DNA of 64,000 nucleotides, from assembly GCA_963849105.1 (NCBI GenBank), contig CAWKGD010000006.1, forward strand, positions 186,001 through 250,000. Reading direction: 5' to 3'. The translations under genes and the position numbers were made by a program. Of the stretch, positions 8,040 to 15,888 are shown in pieces. Within the stretch, counting starts at the first letter, position 1. Every line of letters starts with the position of its first letter. The notes under the pieces were generated by a model. The model was not told the origin of the DNA. It saw only the letters and a list, made by a program, of their open reading frames with translations, and did no database searches. This DNA is from CAVRXQ01 sp963849105 (GTDB lineage: Bacteria > Actinomycetota > Acidimicrobiia > Acidimicrobiales > Bog-793).

Positions 8040-8313
8040 TGTCTGCCGTGCGATCGCGCGTCCATCGCGCGTGCATCCCGAACACGTGCGGCTTGACTGG
8101 AGGAAAGCGGTCGCCAAGACGGTCGGCTGCGTCACGCTCACCCGCTTTGGTCACCGGCGCGTAGAGCCCGATTGTGAGCCGCGGATCGGAGTGACCGAGG
8201 CGCTCCTGCGCGGTCTCGATGTCGATGCCCCCTTGCGCGAGCGCCGTCGCGTTGGTGCGACGTAGATCGTGGAATGAAGTCCGAGTCGCCGGATGGCGAG
8301 CGAGACGGTCAGG
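8040..8313 (-). pseudogene. Tyrosine recombinase, C-terminal fragment
   Basis: Minus-strand frame, open from 8313 (just after an in-frame stop), encoding the end of an integrase catalytic domain: TSFHDLRRTNATALA, then TAQERLGHSDPRLTIGLYA and a GERDAADRL tail. H-x-x-R, the second His and the Tyr are present, but the first catalytic Arg and the whole N-terminal two thirds are missing and no start codon precedes. It resembles, but is not a copy of, the intact recombinase at 6641. It lies right after the tRNA-Pro 3' end and points to it, the classic layout of an element integrated in a tRNA gene. Confidence 0.8.
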
Positions 8314-8512
8314 TCAAGCGTTCTGATCGCGGCCGACCCGGCTTTCGCATCTCCGCCACCTGTCTTGGGAGCCGACCCGCGTCCGAGAGCGCCCGGCGCA
8401 AGAGGAACTCGATCTGGGCGTTGGTGCTGCGCAGCTCGTCCCCGGCCCAGCGGGCGAGCGCATCGTGGACGGCGGGGTCGAGACGAAGGAGGATGCTCTT
8501 GCGTTCGCTCAT
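8309..8512 (-). CDS. Ribbon-helix-helix (Arc-like) DNA-binding protein
   Basis: 67 residues: MSERKSILLRLDPAVHDALA, then a helix and a basic tail. The ILLRLDP strand followed by two helices is the ribbon-helix-helix fold of Arc/MetJ/CopG repressors, which bind DNA as dimers through the beta ribbon. It follows the SPFH gene by 18 nt on the same strand and is probably co-transcribed with it. This pairing is, as far as I recall, common in actinobacteria, which suggests the small protein may repress its own operon, perhaps through the AT-rich palindromes upstream of the SPFH gene (inference). Confidence 0.8.
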   Translation of the reverse strand: MSERKSILLRLDPAVHDALARWAGDELRSTNAQIEFLLRRALSDAGRLPRQVAEMRKPGRPRSERLT

Positions 8513-8530
8513 CGCTCGGCGCCGAACGGA

Positions 8531-9463
8531 CTACTGGTAGAGCGAGCCGGTGTTCACGACCTGCTGGGTGGCTTGCTCGCTGCAGAGCACCACGAGCAGG
8601 TTCGAGACCATCGCCGCCTTGCGCTCCTCATCGAGCTCGACGACGCCGCGCTCCTCGAGCCGCTGCAGGGCCAGCTCGACCATGCCGACTGCGCCCTCGA
8701 CGATCCGCTGTCGGGCGGCGACGACGGCGCTCGCCTGCTGCTGGCGCAGCATCGCCTGGGCGATCTCCGGCGCATAGGAGAGACGGGTGAGGCGCGATTC
8801 GATGATCGCGACACCAGCCCGCCGCACCCGTTCGGAGATCTCGTCCGACAATCGCTGCGTGATCTCCTCGGCGTTGTCACGGAGAGACAGCGCTTCACTG
8901 CCGCGGCTGTCGTAGGGGTAGCTCGAGGCGGTGTGCCGAACCGCCGTCTCGGTTTGGGTGGCGACGAAGTGCGTGAAGTCGTCGACTGCGTAGATGGCCT
9001 CCGCAGTGTCCTCGACCTGCCAGACAACCACCGCCGCGATCTCGACCGGGTTGCCATCGGAGTCGTTGACCTTCGCGATGGGGGTCTCGTGGTTGCGGAC
9101 ACGCGTCGACACCCGTCGCCGCTCCGCGAACGGGTTGACCCAGTGCAGGCCCTGCGAGCGGATCGTTCCGTGGTATCGGCCGAAGAGCTGGACCACTCGA
9201 GCCTCGCCCGGGACGACGGCCGTGAGCCCCCTGAAGACGAAGAAGGCGACGACCAAAAACGCAATGCCGACGGAAAGGCGTGCACCGGGTCCAGGGCCGA
9301 CGAAGCCGCCTTCGGCATCGCCGAAGCCGATCAGCACGCCGGCGGCGGCGAGCACGGCCAAGCCGAGAAACAGCGCGCCGATCCCTGGCGCAGACCACGC
9401 CGTACTCTCCGCGACTTGTACTGAGCCGATCGTCGGGCCGACGTTCCGTTCGGACGTGATCAT
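8531..9463 (-). CDS. SPFH (band 7/stomatin-like) membrane protein
   Basis: 310 residues from the ATG at 9463, chosen because GAGGAGC precedes it; the longer frame to 9508 lacks a site and would run into the palindromic promoter region. Two membrane helices (APGIGALFLGLAVLAAAG and SVGIAFLVVAFFVF) are followed by the SPFH core: VPGEARVVQLFGRYHGTIR, then GLHWVNPFAERRRVS and a long helical tail (SYAPEIAQAMLRQQQASAV). SPFH proteins form large membrane rings or scaffolds, often with proteases or in membrane-stress responses. The gene is intact although it sits in a decayed island, so it may be under selection. Confidence 0.88.
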   Translation of the reverse strand: MITSERNVGPTIGSVQVAESTAWSAPGIGALFLGLAVLAAAGVLIGFGDAEGGFVGPGPGARLSVGIAFLVVAFFVFRGLTAVVPGEARVVQLFGRYHGTIRSQGLHWVNPFAERRRVSTRVRNHETPIAKVNDSDGNPVEIAAVVVWQVEDTAEAIYAVDDFTHFVATQTETAVRHTASSYPYDSRGSEALSLRDNAEEITQRLSDEISERVRRAGVAIIESRLTRLSYAPEIAQAMLRQQQASAVVAARQRIVEGAVGMVELALQRLEERGVVELDEERKAAMVSNLLVVLCSEQATQQVVNTGSLYQ

Positions 9464-9501
9464 GTTGCGCTCCTCGGTTGACGGATTCGATACCACCGTG
9501 A

Positions 9502-9521
9502 ATATCATAATGATATCATAT
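9502..9521. promoter_or_regulatory. AT-rich overlapping palindromes upstream of SPFH/RHH operon
   Basis: ATATCAT-A-ATGATAT (9502-9516) is a perfect inverted repeat, and ATGATATCAT (9510-9519) is a second palindrome sharing half-sites with it. The block is strikingly AT-rich for this genome and lies 39-58 bp upstream of the SPFH start, where an operator would be expected. The RHH protein of the same operon is a candidate ligand. Confidence 0.5.
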
Positions 9522-9631
9522 TTGTCGTCGGCCCACCCCCTCGCCTAAGGCGACCGTTCATGACCAGCACATTTCGGTGAGCCTCACTCATAAAAGAAGC
9601 CACGACTGATCACGACGAATTCGTCCCAGAT

Positions 9632-9993
9632 CGCCCTCGTGACCGAGTAGTTGACGAAACGCTTCGGGGATCGCACAACGGTCAAGACCTTTGTGTGAGC
9701 GACCTGAACGGGGAGGTGTTCGGATTCCTCGGGCCGAACGGCGCTGGCAAGACGACGACCGTCGGGATGTTCGGCACCCTCATCTCCCCAACTTCAGGCT
9801 CGGCCACCGTGGCGGGCTTGGCCCGCGGCCCGGCAAACGGGGTCGAGATCTGTCAGCGCATCTCGGTCGTGTCTGAATCGCCGGGGGGCTCTGCCTCCCC
9901 TGAGCGTGGCCGAGAACCTCGAGTGCTTCGCCGGCTTCTACGGCGTCCATCGCGTGGGCGAGCCAATCCAGCCCGATCCGGAAACGTATGTTT
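9632..9993 (+). pseudogene. ABC transporter ATP-binding protein, decayed
   Basis: Pieces of one ABC ATPase in three frames. LTKRFGDRTTVK follows an in-frame TAG (9648-9650). A shift near 9690 leads to GEVFGFLGPNGAGKTTTVGM (Walker A intact). A second shift near 9896 leads to PLSVAENLECFAGFYGV. The sequence stops near 9993, with no signature motif (LSGGQ), Walker B or H-loop. The order and spacing of the pieces match the N-terminal half of a DrrA-type drug or lipid exporter ATPase. Not functional. Confidence 0.8.
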
Positions 9994-10040
9994 GATCCCC
10001 TGACCTGGCATAATGGTTCAGGCGGATTTACCTTCGTCCG

Positions 10041-10093
10041 GGTTGGCTGACTTCGAGACGCTGAGGTCGCGGTTCGAATCCCGGCTTCTCGAC
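10041..10093 (+). repeat. Degenerate copy of tRNA-Pro 3' part (attachment-site remnant)
   Basis: From the D loop to the acceptor 3' strand this matches tRNA-Pro(CGG) at 7936-7991 with a few substitutions and small deletions. Best stretches are GACGCTGAGGTCGCG and GGTTCGAATCCCG. It lacks the 5' acceptor strand and CCA, so it is no tRNA gene. It is the expected distal copy left when an element integrates into a tRNA 3' end, bounding a 2.1-kb segment. Confidence 0.75.
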
Positions 10094-10137
10094 TCAACGA
10101 TTCACCCGAAGCCGCCCGTGCCCGACCGAGGAGAGCG

Positions 10138-11025
10138 ATGAACGATCATCTCTACGTGGCAACCGGCGCGGATGGCATTGAACGTTCATCTTCTGGTGAG
10201 ATCGCCTGGAAGCTGCCCGACGAAGCGAGCGGGAAACCCGGAGAGGAGACGACCGCTCGGGTTCCGATCGTGCTGCGGCGCTCGACGACGCTGCTCGACG
10301 CACTCGACGAGTACGTCTTCCGGGCAGAGGCGCTTGGCGGTTCGAAGGACCTCGGCGACCGGATCGAGACGACGAGCGCTCGACTGGTCTCGAGGGCGCG
10401 CTGGGATACCGGTCTTGCGGCACGCTTTGCGATCGACTGCGCCGAGCACGCGCTCGAAGGCTCAGAGAAGGTGTCGCTCCCCGACGGTAACGAGCTCGCG
10501 CCGATCCTCGCCAGCGCGCGCCTCGTGCTCGAGAGCGACGAACGCGGGTCGGACGAGAGGCTCGGATTCCTCGCTCGGCTCGCAGCGGTTCGCCGGCTGC
10601 GCAAGATGCGCGACTCACTCTCGGACGCGGTGCTCGCCTCGACGGCCGCCGATTTGGGCGACGACTTGGACACCGTCGACGATCCGAAGTGGGCGACTCT
10701 CGCCGCGAGCCAAGAAGGTGTGCTCGCGGCGCTCGAAGCGGTGCGCAACGTCGCGCTGCCGCGTTATGTACGTTCGAGAGAAGAGGCGGTCGACGAGCAT
10801 CCGGACGATGAGCCGCCGAGGTCGACTCCGCTCGTCATCACCCCATGGGGACCGATCGCATTCGGTGCCGAACACCAGTCGCCGTACGTGGCGGCGTGGA
10901 CGGCGGCGCGCGACGCGGCGATGCGGGCGCGGGAGGCCGCGCACGACCGCGGCGGCGACGAGGCGCAGGCGGCCGAGCTCAGCTGGCAGGCCGCTCGGCT
11001 CGAGGACGTCCTCGAGGGGGCGTAG
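10138..11025 (+). CDS. Hypothetical protein
   Basis: 295 residues from an ATG with GAGGAGAG upstream. It is soluble, acidic and largely helical, with no signal peptide or membrane helix. Conserved-looking segments are near the C terminus (TPWGPIAFGAEHQSPYVAAW and RDAAMRAREAAHDRGGDEAQ). No family was recognised. It starts 45 bp after the tRNA remnant and so is the first gene on the far side of the old island. It ends 3 bp from the convergent CHAP gene. Confidence 0.7.
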   Translation: MNDHLYVATGADGIERSSSGEIAWKLPDEASGKPGEETTARVPIVLRRSTTLLDALDEYVFRAEALGGSKDLGDRIETTSARLVSRARWDTGLAARFAIDCAEHALEGSEKVSLPDGNELAPILASARLVLESDERGSDERLGFLARLAAVRRLRKMRDSLSDAVLASTAADLGDDLDTVDDPKWATLAASQEGVLAALEAVRNVALPRYVRSREEAVDEHPDDEPPRSTPLVITPWGPIAFGAEHQSPYVAAWTAARDAAMRAREAAHDRGGDEAQAAELSWQAARLEDVLEGA

Positions 11026-11028
11026 ACG

Positions 11029-11886
11029 TCAGCGCCGCGAACGGAGCGCACGACCCCGGGCGTGCGAGAGGTGACCGAGGCCGGCAGACAGGCTGCCGAT
11101 GATGCCTTGGACGGGTTCGATCGCGCCCGCGACGTTCGGCGCGCTGACGATGCTCGTCTGTGCGGCGCCGACGGCGGCGCGATACGGCGTCACGTGGAGC
11201 CACTCCGCATATTGAAAACCGAAGAGCGCGTCGGGCGGCGAACTCGGATCGACGAGACGCCAGTGCTCCAACATGATCGTGTAGAGCTGATAACCCGGAC
11301 TCACGTTCTCCTCGGCGATCGTCACCGTCCCATCCCCGGTCCTGTCGTTGACCGAGCTCGACGAGACAACTGCGACGTGACCGTCGCTGAACGCCTCGAA
11401 GTCCGGCGCGTTTGAGAAGCTGATCACGTCACCATCGACCGGTGCGTGACCGACCGCCTGCGCACTGCCGTTCACGTACAACTGGGTGTTCATGTAGGCC
11501 GAGTGGTAGTTCTCCGCGACCTGCTGGCCGTTCGCGAGCACCGGCGCGAGCCCGTCGGCTACGGCGAGAAAACGCTCGGCGAGCTCGACACACTGGAAGC
11601 CGGTCGTCGCGTTGAAGAAGTAGCCCAACGATCCGTATGGCCCGGGCAAGGTGACGTACTGCCACGTGCCACCGTCGTTCGGCGCGGGACCGCAGATCGG
11701 GATGTTCGGCGATGTGCCCGTCCATCCGACAACTTGCGCGCCGTTCGAAGTGCACCAGGCGGCGGTCGTGCCGGGCATCGGTTGCGCGGAGGCGACCGCG
11801 GCGGGCGCGATGAGCGCGGCAGCCCCGAGACCGCTCGCGGCCGCGATGACAACGTACGCGAGCGCGCGACGACGCCCTCTCCCCAC
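11029..11886 (-). CDS. Secreted CHAP-domain amidase/peptidase
   Basis: 285 residues from the GTG at 11886, preceded by GGAGGGG; the longer upstream frame is not gene-like. Signal peptide: GRGRRRALAYVVIAAASGLG with an Ala-rich cleavage region. The mature part contains a CHAP hydrolase domain: catalytic Cys in GFQCVELAERFLA, His in SDGHVAVVSS and an Asn/Glu in AEENVSPGYQ. CHAP enzymes cleave peptidoglycan stem peptides or amide bonds outside the membrane. The Ala-rich C-terminal 60 residues have no clear domain. A hairpin with a T-rich tail lies in its leader, so it may be under RNA-level control. Confidence 0.85.
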   Translation of the reverse strand: MGRGRRRALAYVVIAAASGLGAAALIAPAAVASAQPMPGTTAAWCTSNGAQVVGWTGTSPNIPICGPAPNDGGTWQYVTLPGPYGSLGYFFNATTGFQCVELAERFLAVADGLAPVLANGQQVAENYHSAYMNTQLYVNGSAQAVGHAPVDGDVISFSNAPDFEAFSDGHVAVVSSSSVNDRTGDGTVTIAEENVSPGYQLYTIMLEHWRLVDPSSPPDALFGFQYAEWLHVTPYRAAVGAAQTSIVSAPNVAGAIEPVQGIIGSLSAGLGHLSHARGRALRSRR

Positions 11887-11894
11887 CGACCCCT

Positions 11895-12030
11895 CCAAAA
11901 CCAAAACGGCCGCGACCTCGTCGGTGAAACGCCTGCGAGGTCGCGAGCCGTGCCCGCTCAAGTGACCCGGGACTGTAGGAAATGGCACGCCGGTGCCGCA
12001 AGGTCGATTGTGTGACGATTCAATGTCGGC
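11895..12030 (-). promoter_or_regulatory. Attenuator-like leader upstream of the CHAP gene (ydaO-like 3' end?)
   Basis: On the minus strand a perfect 9-bp hairpin (GCGACCTCG/CGAGGTCGC, 11944-11912) is followed by a GTTTTGGTTTT tract, about 25 nt before the CHAP start: an intrinsic terminator inside the 5' leader. Its 5' strand sits in GACCTCGCAGGCG, which resembles the conserved 3' end of actinobacterial ydaO (cyclic di-AMP) riboswitches, known to control cell-wall hydrolase genes. I could not recognise the 5' half of that aptamer, so the riboswitch call is tentative. Confidence 0.4.
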
Positions 12031-12108
12031 GACGTTCGCCCAGCTCGAAGGCTGCAAGCAGCTACCGTCTCGACACGCCGACGGCGTCAAAAGGAGACCG
12101 GACACCAC

Positions 12109-13551
12109 ATGGCGAGGGCCGAGCGCCGGGGGGTCACCCCCCAGAGCGAAGATTTCTCTGCTTGGTACAACGAGCTCGTCTTGAAAGCCGAGCTCGTCGA
12201 CCGCGGGCCGGTGCGCGGCACGATGGTGATCCGCCCCTACGGCTACCGGATCTGGGAACTGCTCGTCGCCGAGCTCGACGCAAAGATCAAGCAGACCGGT
12301 CACCACAACGCGTACTTCCCGCTCCTCATCCCCGAGGCGCATCTGAAAAAAGAGGCGGACCACGTCGAAGGGTTCGCGCCCGAACTGGCTGTTGTCACCC
12401 ACGCCGGGGGTGAGGACCTCGAGGAACCGCTAGTCGTCAGGCCGACATCGGAAACGGTGATCGGTGAGACGTACGCGCGCTGGATCGACTCCTACCGGGA
12501 CCTGCCGCTGCTCATCAATCAGTGGTCGAACATCGTCCGCTGGGAGTTGCGACCGCGGCTTCTTCTCCGCACGACGGAGTTCTTGTGGCAAGAGGGCCAC
12601 ACCGCGCACGTCGACGAGACGGACGCGACGAGAGAAGTGACGGTGGCCACCGGCTTCTACGAAGAGGTCTCCCAGGACCTCTGCGCGATCCCCGTCATCG
12701 TCGGCGACAAGACGCCGACCGAGCGCTTCCCCGGCGCGGTGCGCACCGTCACGTTGGAGGCGATGATGCGCGACGGCCGCGCGCTGCAAGCCGCCACGTC
12801 CCACTACCTCGGCACGAACTTCGCCGAAGCATTCGACATCACCTACACCGGACCCGACGGGGCACGCACGCACTGTCACACGACCTCGTGGGGGATGAGC
12901 ACGCGCCTGCTCGGCGGGATCGTGATGGTCCACGGCGACGACCGCGGGTTGATCCTGCCGCCACGGGTTGCGCCGTTCCAGGTCGTCGTCGTCCCGATCG
13001 GCAAGGACGACGAGTTCGAAAAGACAGTGCAGGCGGCGCGACAGCTCGCCGGATCACTTGTCGCGAAGGGCGTGCGCGTGCACGTCGACGAGCGCTCGCA
13101 CGTGAGCCCGGGGTTCAAGTTCAACGACTGGGAACTGCGCGGCGTACCAATTCGCGTCGAGCTCGGTCCACGAGACTTGGCATCGGACTCCGTCGTCGTC
13201 GTCGATCGGCTGGAAGCGAGCAAACAGAACGAGGCGACTTTGCTCTTTGTCGAAGAGATCGTCGAACGCCTCGACACGATCCAGGATGCACTTTTTCAGC
13301 GCGCGGTCGCGTTCCGGGACGACCACACAAAGCGGGTCGACTCCTTCGAGGAGCTCGTCGCCGCGGTCCAGGACGGCTTCGCGTACTCCTTCCACTGCGG
13401 TGACGAGGGGTGCGAGCGTCGGTTCCAGGAACAGACCGGCGCCACACCCCGCTGCATCCCCCGCGATGAGCCTGACGCCGAGGGCATCTGCCCGATCTGC
13501 GAGAAGCCCTCCGCCTACGGGAAGCGGATCGTTTTCGCCCGCGCCTACTGA
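12109..13551 (+). CDS. proS: Prolyl-tRNA synthetase, short archaeal/eukaryotic-type
   Basis: 480 residues from an ATG with AAAAGGAGA upstream. It charges tRNA-Pro with proline using ATP in the cytoplasm. Class II core motifs are visible: TSETVIGETYARWI, motif 2 RPRLLLRTTEFLWQEGH and motif 3 GMSTRLLGGIVMVHGDD. An anticodon-binding domain follows, then a C-terminal zinc-binding domain (CGDEGCERR...GICPICEK). The length and absence of the inserted editing domain mark the type 3 (archaeal-like) enzyme, not the longer bacterial form. It ends in a 7-bp overlap with the convergent asd gene. Confidence 0.95.
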   Translation: MARAERRGVTPQSEDFSAWYNELVLKAELVDRGPVRGTMVIRPYGYRIWELLVAELDAKIKQTGHHNAYFPLLIPEAHLKKEADHVEGFAPELAVVTHAGGEDLEEPLVVRPTSETVIGETYARWIDSYRDLPLLINQWSNIVRWELRPRLLLRTTEFLWQEGHTAHVDETDATREVTVATGFYEEVSQDLCAIPVIVGDKTPTERFPGAVRTVTLEAMMRDGRALQAATSHYLGTNFAEAFDITYTGPDGARTHCHTTSWGMSTRLLGGIVMVHGDDRGLILPPRVAPFQVVVVPIGKDDEFEKTVQAARQLAGSLVAKGVRVHVDERSHVSPGFKFNDWELRGVPIRVELGPRDLASDSVVVVDRLEASKQNEATLLFVEEIVERLDTIQDALFQRAVAFRDDHTKRVDSFEELVAAVQDGFAYSFHCGDEGCERRFQEQTGATPRCIPRDEPDAEGICPICEKPSAYGKRIVFARAY

Positions 13552-14579
13552 GCGCGGGAGGTCGCCCGCTCGAGCAGCTCCGCGATCTCGACGGCGTTGC
13601 CCGCCGCGCCCTTTCTCAGGTTGTCGCCGACAACGAAGAGCGAAAGACCGGACCGCACCGTCTCGTCTTGGCGGACCCGCCCGACGAAGACCGGGTCCTT
13701 TCCGGCTGCGAGCAGCGGCGTCGGCAGCTCGGTGAGTTGCACACCGGGTGCGTGCTCGAGAAGCGCTCGCGCCTGGTTAGGCGAGATCGGCTCGTCGAAC
13801 TCGACGTTGAGCGAGAGCGAGTGCCCCGTGAAGACGGGCACGCGTACACAGGTCGCCGTCACGGCAAGGTCGGGGTGGCCGAGAATCTTGCGGGTTTCGT
13901 TGCGAAACTTCACTTCTTCTTCGCTCTCGCCGCTGTCACCGTCGACAAGCGCGCCAGCGAGGGGCACGACGTTGAACGCGACTGGCGCCGGGAACACGCT
14001 GGTGGTCGGCACGTCCACCGCCTCGCCGTCGAACGCGAGCGCGACAGCGCGCTGCGCGACGGCGCGCACCTCGGCATCGAGTGACGCCGTTCCTTTGACG
14101 CCGGCTCCGGAGACCGCCTGGTAGGTGGAGGCGACGACTCGCCGGATATGCGCCGCGTCGTCGAGCGGCTTCAGCGCCGGCATCGCCACCATCGTCGTGC
14201 AGTTCGGGTTGGCGACAATGCCCTTCGGGATGTTCTTGAGCGCTTCCGGATTGACCTCGGATACGACGAGCGGAACGTCAGGGTCCATGCGCCAGGCGGC
14301 GGAGTTGTCGATGACAACCGCGCCGACCGCTGCGACCTTCGGCGCGAGCTCCCTCGAAGCGACGCGCCCACACGAGAAGAACGCGACGTCGATCCCCTCG
14401 AAGTCCGCGCGACCGGCGTCCTCCACGACGATTGTCTCGCCACGCCAGGAAAGCGTCGAACCCGCCGAACGCTCGGACGCGAAGAACCGGATGGAGTCGA
14501 CGGGAAAGCCGCGTTCGTCGAGGAGCTGGCGCATCAATGCGCCGACTTGGCCGGTAGCTCCGAAGACGGCGACACGCAC
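13545..14579 (-). CDS. asd: Aspartate-semialdehyde dehydrogenase
   Basis: 344 residues, the usual length. It reduces aspartyl phosphate to aspartate semialdehyde with NADPH, the second step of Lys/Met/Thr and diaminopimelate synthesis. The Rossmann motif VAVFGATGQVGALM is at the N terminus, the catalytic Cys lies in VANPNCTTM (about residue 128) and the catalytic His in FTGHSLSL. It follows lysC by 23 nt on the same strand, so the two form an operon producing the substrate for cell-wall diaminopimelate. It overlaps the proS stop by 7 bp. Confidence 0.96.
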   Translation of the reverse strand: MRVAVFGATGQVGALMRQLLDERGFPVDSIRFFASERSAGSTLSWRGETIVVEDAGRADFEGIDVAFFSCGRVASRELAPKVAAVGAVVIDNSAAWRMDPDVPLVVSEVNPEALKNIPKGIVANPNCTTMVAMPALKPLDDAAHIRRVVASTYQAVSGAGVKGTASLDAEVRAVAQRAVALAFDGEAVDVPTTSVFPAPVAFNVVPLAGALVDGDSGESEEEVKFRNETRKILGHPDLAVTATCVRVPVFTGHSLSLNVEFDEPISPNQARALLEHAPGVQLTELPTPLLAAGKDPVFVGRVRQDETVRSGLSLFVVGDNLRKGAAGNAVEIAELLERATSRAQ

Positions 14580-14602
14580 GTTCGTGACCCTACCGGCGCC
14601 GA

Positions 14603-15829
14603 TTAGTTGCCTTGAACCCCTGAGAGCCCGAACGTCTCGTGCAGCGCCCGCACCGCCACGATCGCAGCATCCTCCCGCACCGTGCAGGAGATGCGGATCG
14701 GCGATGTGGAAATCATCTCGATATTGACGTCGTTGGCCGCAAGCGCCTCGAACATCGCCGCCGACACGCCAGGATGGGTCTTCATCCCGGCACCGACGAC
14801 GGAGACCTGGGCGATCTTGTCGTCGATGCTGACCTCGCTGCCTCCGAGATCGGAGAGCAAAGACTGCGCGATCTCGCGCGCTCTTTCGAGCTCGGTTCGC
14901 GGGACAGTCAGCGAGATGTCGCTCAACTGGCCGATCGAGCTGCTCTGCACGATCATGTCGACGTTCACCGAAGCGTTCGCGAGTGCCCGGAAGAGGGAGG
15001 CGGCGATTCCCGGCCGGTCGGGAATGCGACTGACGGTGATGCGCGCCTCTGTCGAGTCGCTCGTGACCGCGGAAACGATCGGCTGTTCCATGGACGGGTC
15101 CTCCTCGGTGATCCAGGTCCCGGGTTCCCAGGTGAACGATGAACGCACGTGGACGACCACGTGGTGGTTCCGAGCAAACTCGACGGAGCGGTGCGAAAGC
15201 ACACGCGCACCCGTTGCTGAGATCTCGAGCATTTCTTCGAACGAAACCCGCGAAAGCCGCCTGGCTGTCGGCACGTAACGCGGGTCCGCGGTGAAGACGC
15301 CGGAGACGTCGGTGTAGATCTCACAGCGATCGGCACCAAGAGCAGCGGCGAGCGCGACGGCGGTCGTGTCAGAACCGCCGCGACCGAGCGTCGTCACGTC
15401 GCGCTCCATCGACACACCCTGGAATCCGGCGACGACCGGCACCATTCCGCGCTTCAGCGCGTCCCGGATCCGTTCCGCTCGGACCTCGACGATCTTCGCG
15501 TTCGTGTGCGATGCGTCGGTAATGATGCCCGCCTGACTTCCGGTGAACGACGCCGCCTCGACTCCCAAATTGGCGAGCGCCATGCATAAGAGCGACATCG
15601 AGATGCGTTCCCCCGCGGTCAACAACATGTCGAGCTCGCGCCCGGGTTGAACGGCGGAGACCTCCTCTGCGAGCCGGATCAAGTCATCGGTCGTTTTCCC
15701 CATCGCAGAAACCACGACGATGGGGACGTCTCCCTGGCTCTTTGTCCAAGCGATGTGCTGCGCGACCTCGCGAATTCGGTCCGCATCCGCGATAGAGGTT
15801 CCACCGAACTTTTGGACGACCAGCGGCAC
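14603..15829 (-). CDS. lysC: Aspartate kinase
   Basis: 408 residues from a GTG start. It phosphorylates aspartate with ATP, the committed first step of the aspartate pathway. The N terminus VVQKFGGTSIADADRI is the kinase signature, SAMGKTTDDL and GRGGSDTTAVALAAAL follow, and two C-terminal ACT domains (from about residue 265, RITVSRIPDRPGIAAS and VSVVGAGMKTHPGVSA) give feedback control by lysine and/or threonine. Length and domains match the actinobacterial enzymes that often carry an internal beta-subunit start. First gene of the lysC-asd operon. Confidence 0.96.
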   Translation of the reverse strand: MPLVVQKFGGTSIADADRIREVAQHIAWTKSQGDVPIVVVSAMGKTTDDLIRLAEEVSAVQPGRELDMLLTAGERISMSLLCMALANLGVEAASFTGSQAGIITDASHTNAKIVEVRAERIRDALKRGMVPVVAGFQGVSMERDVTTLGRGGSDTTAVALAAALGADRCEIYTDVSGVFTADPRYVPTARRLSRVSFEEMLEISATGARVLSHRSVEFARNHHVVVHVRSSFTWEPGTWITEEDPSMEQPIVSAVTSDSTEARITVSRIPDRPGIAASLFRALANASVNVDMIVQSSSIGQLSDISLTVPRTELERAREIAQSLLSDLGGSEVSIDDKIAQVSVVGAGMKTHPGVSAAMFEALAANDVNIEMISTSPIRISCTVREDAAIVAVRALHETFGLSGVQGN

Positions 15830-15888
15830 GGATACAAGTTACTTGGGTCACTCGATGACGAATGCGACCGCGCTTGCGCGCGGGCGAT

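Noticed and set aside
7894..8154. 86-codon minus-strand frame with RRDSNPRPQRPERC
   Set aside because: That motif is the well-known false translation of a tRNA gene; only the integrase remnant upstream of it is meaningful.
12109..13551. Link between proS and the neighbouring tRNA-Pro
   Set aside because: They are 4 kb apart with an island and unrelated genes between; proximity looks accidental.
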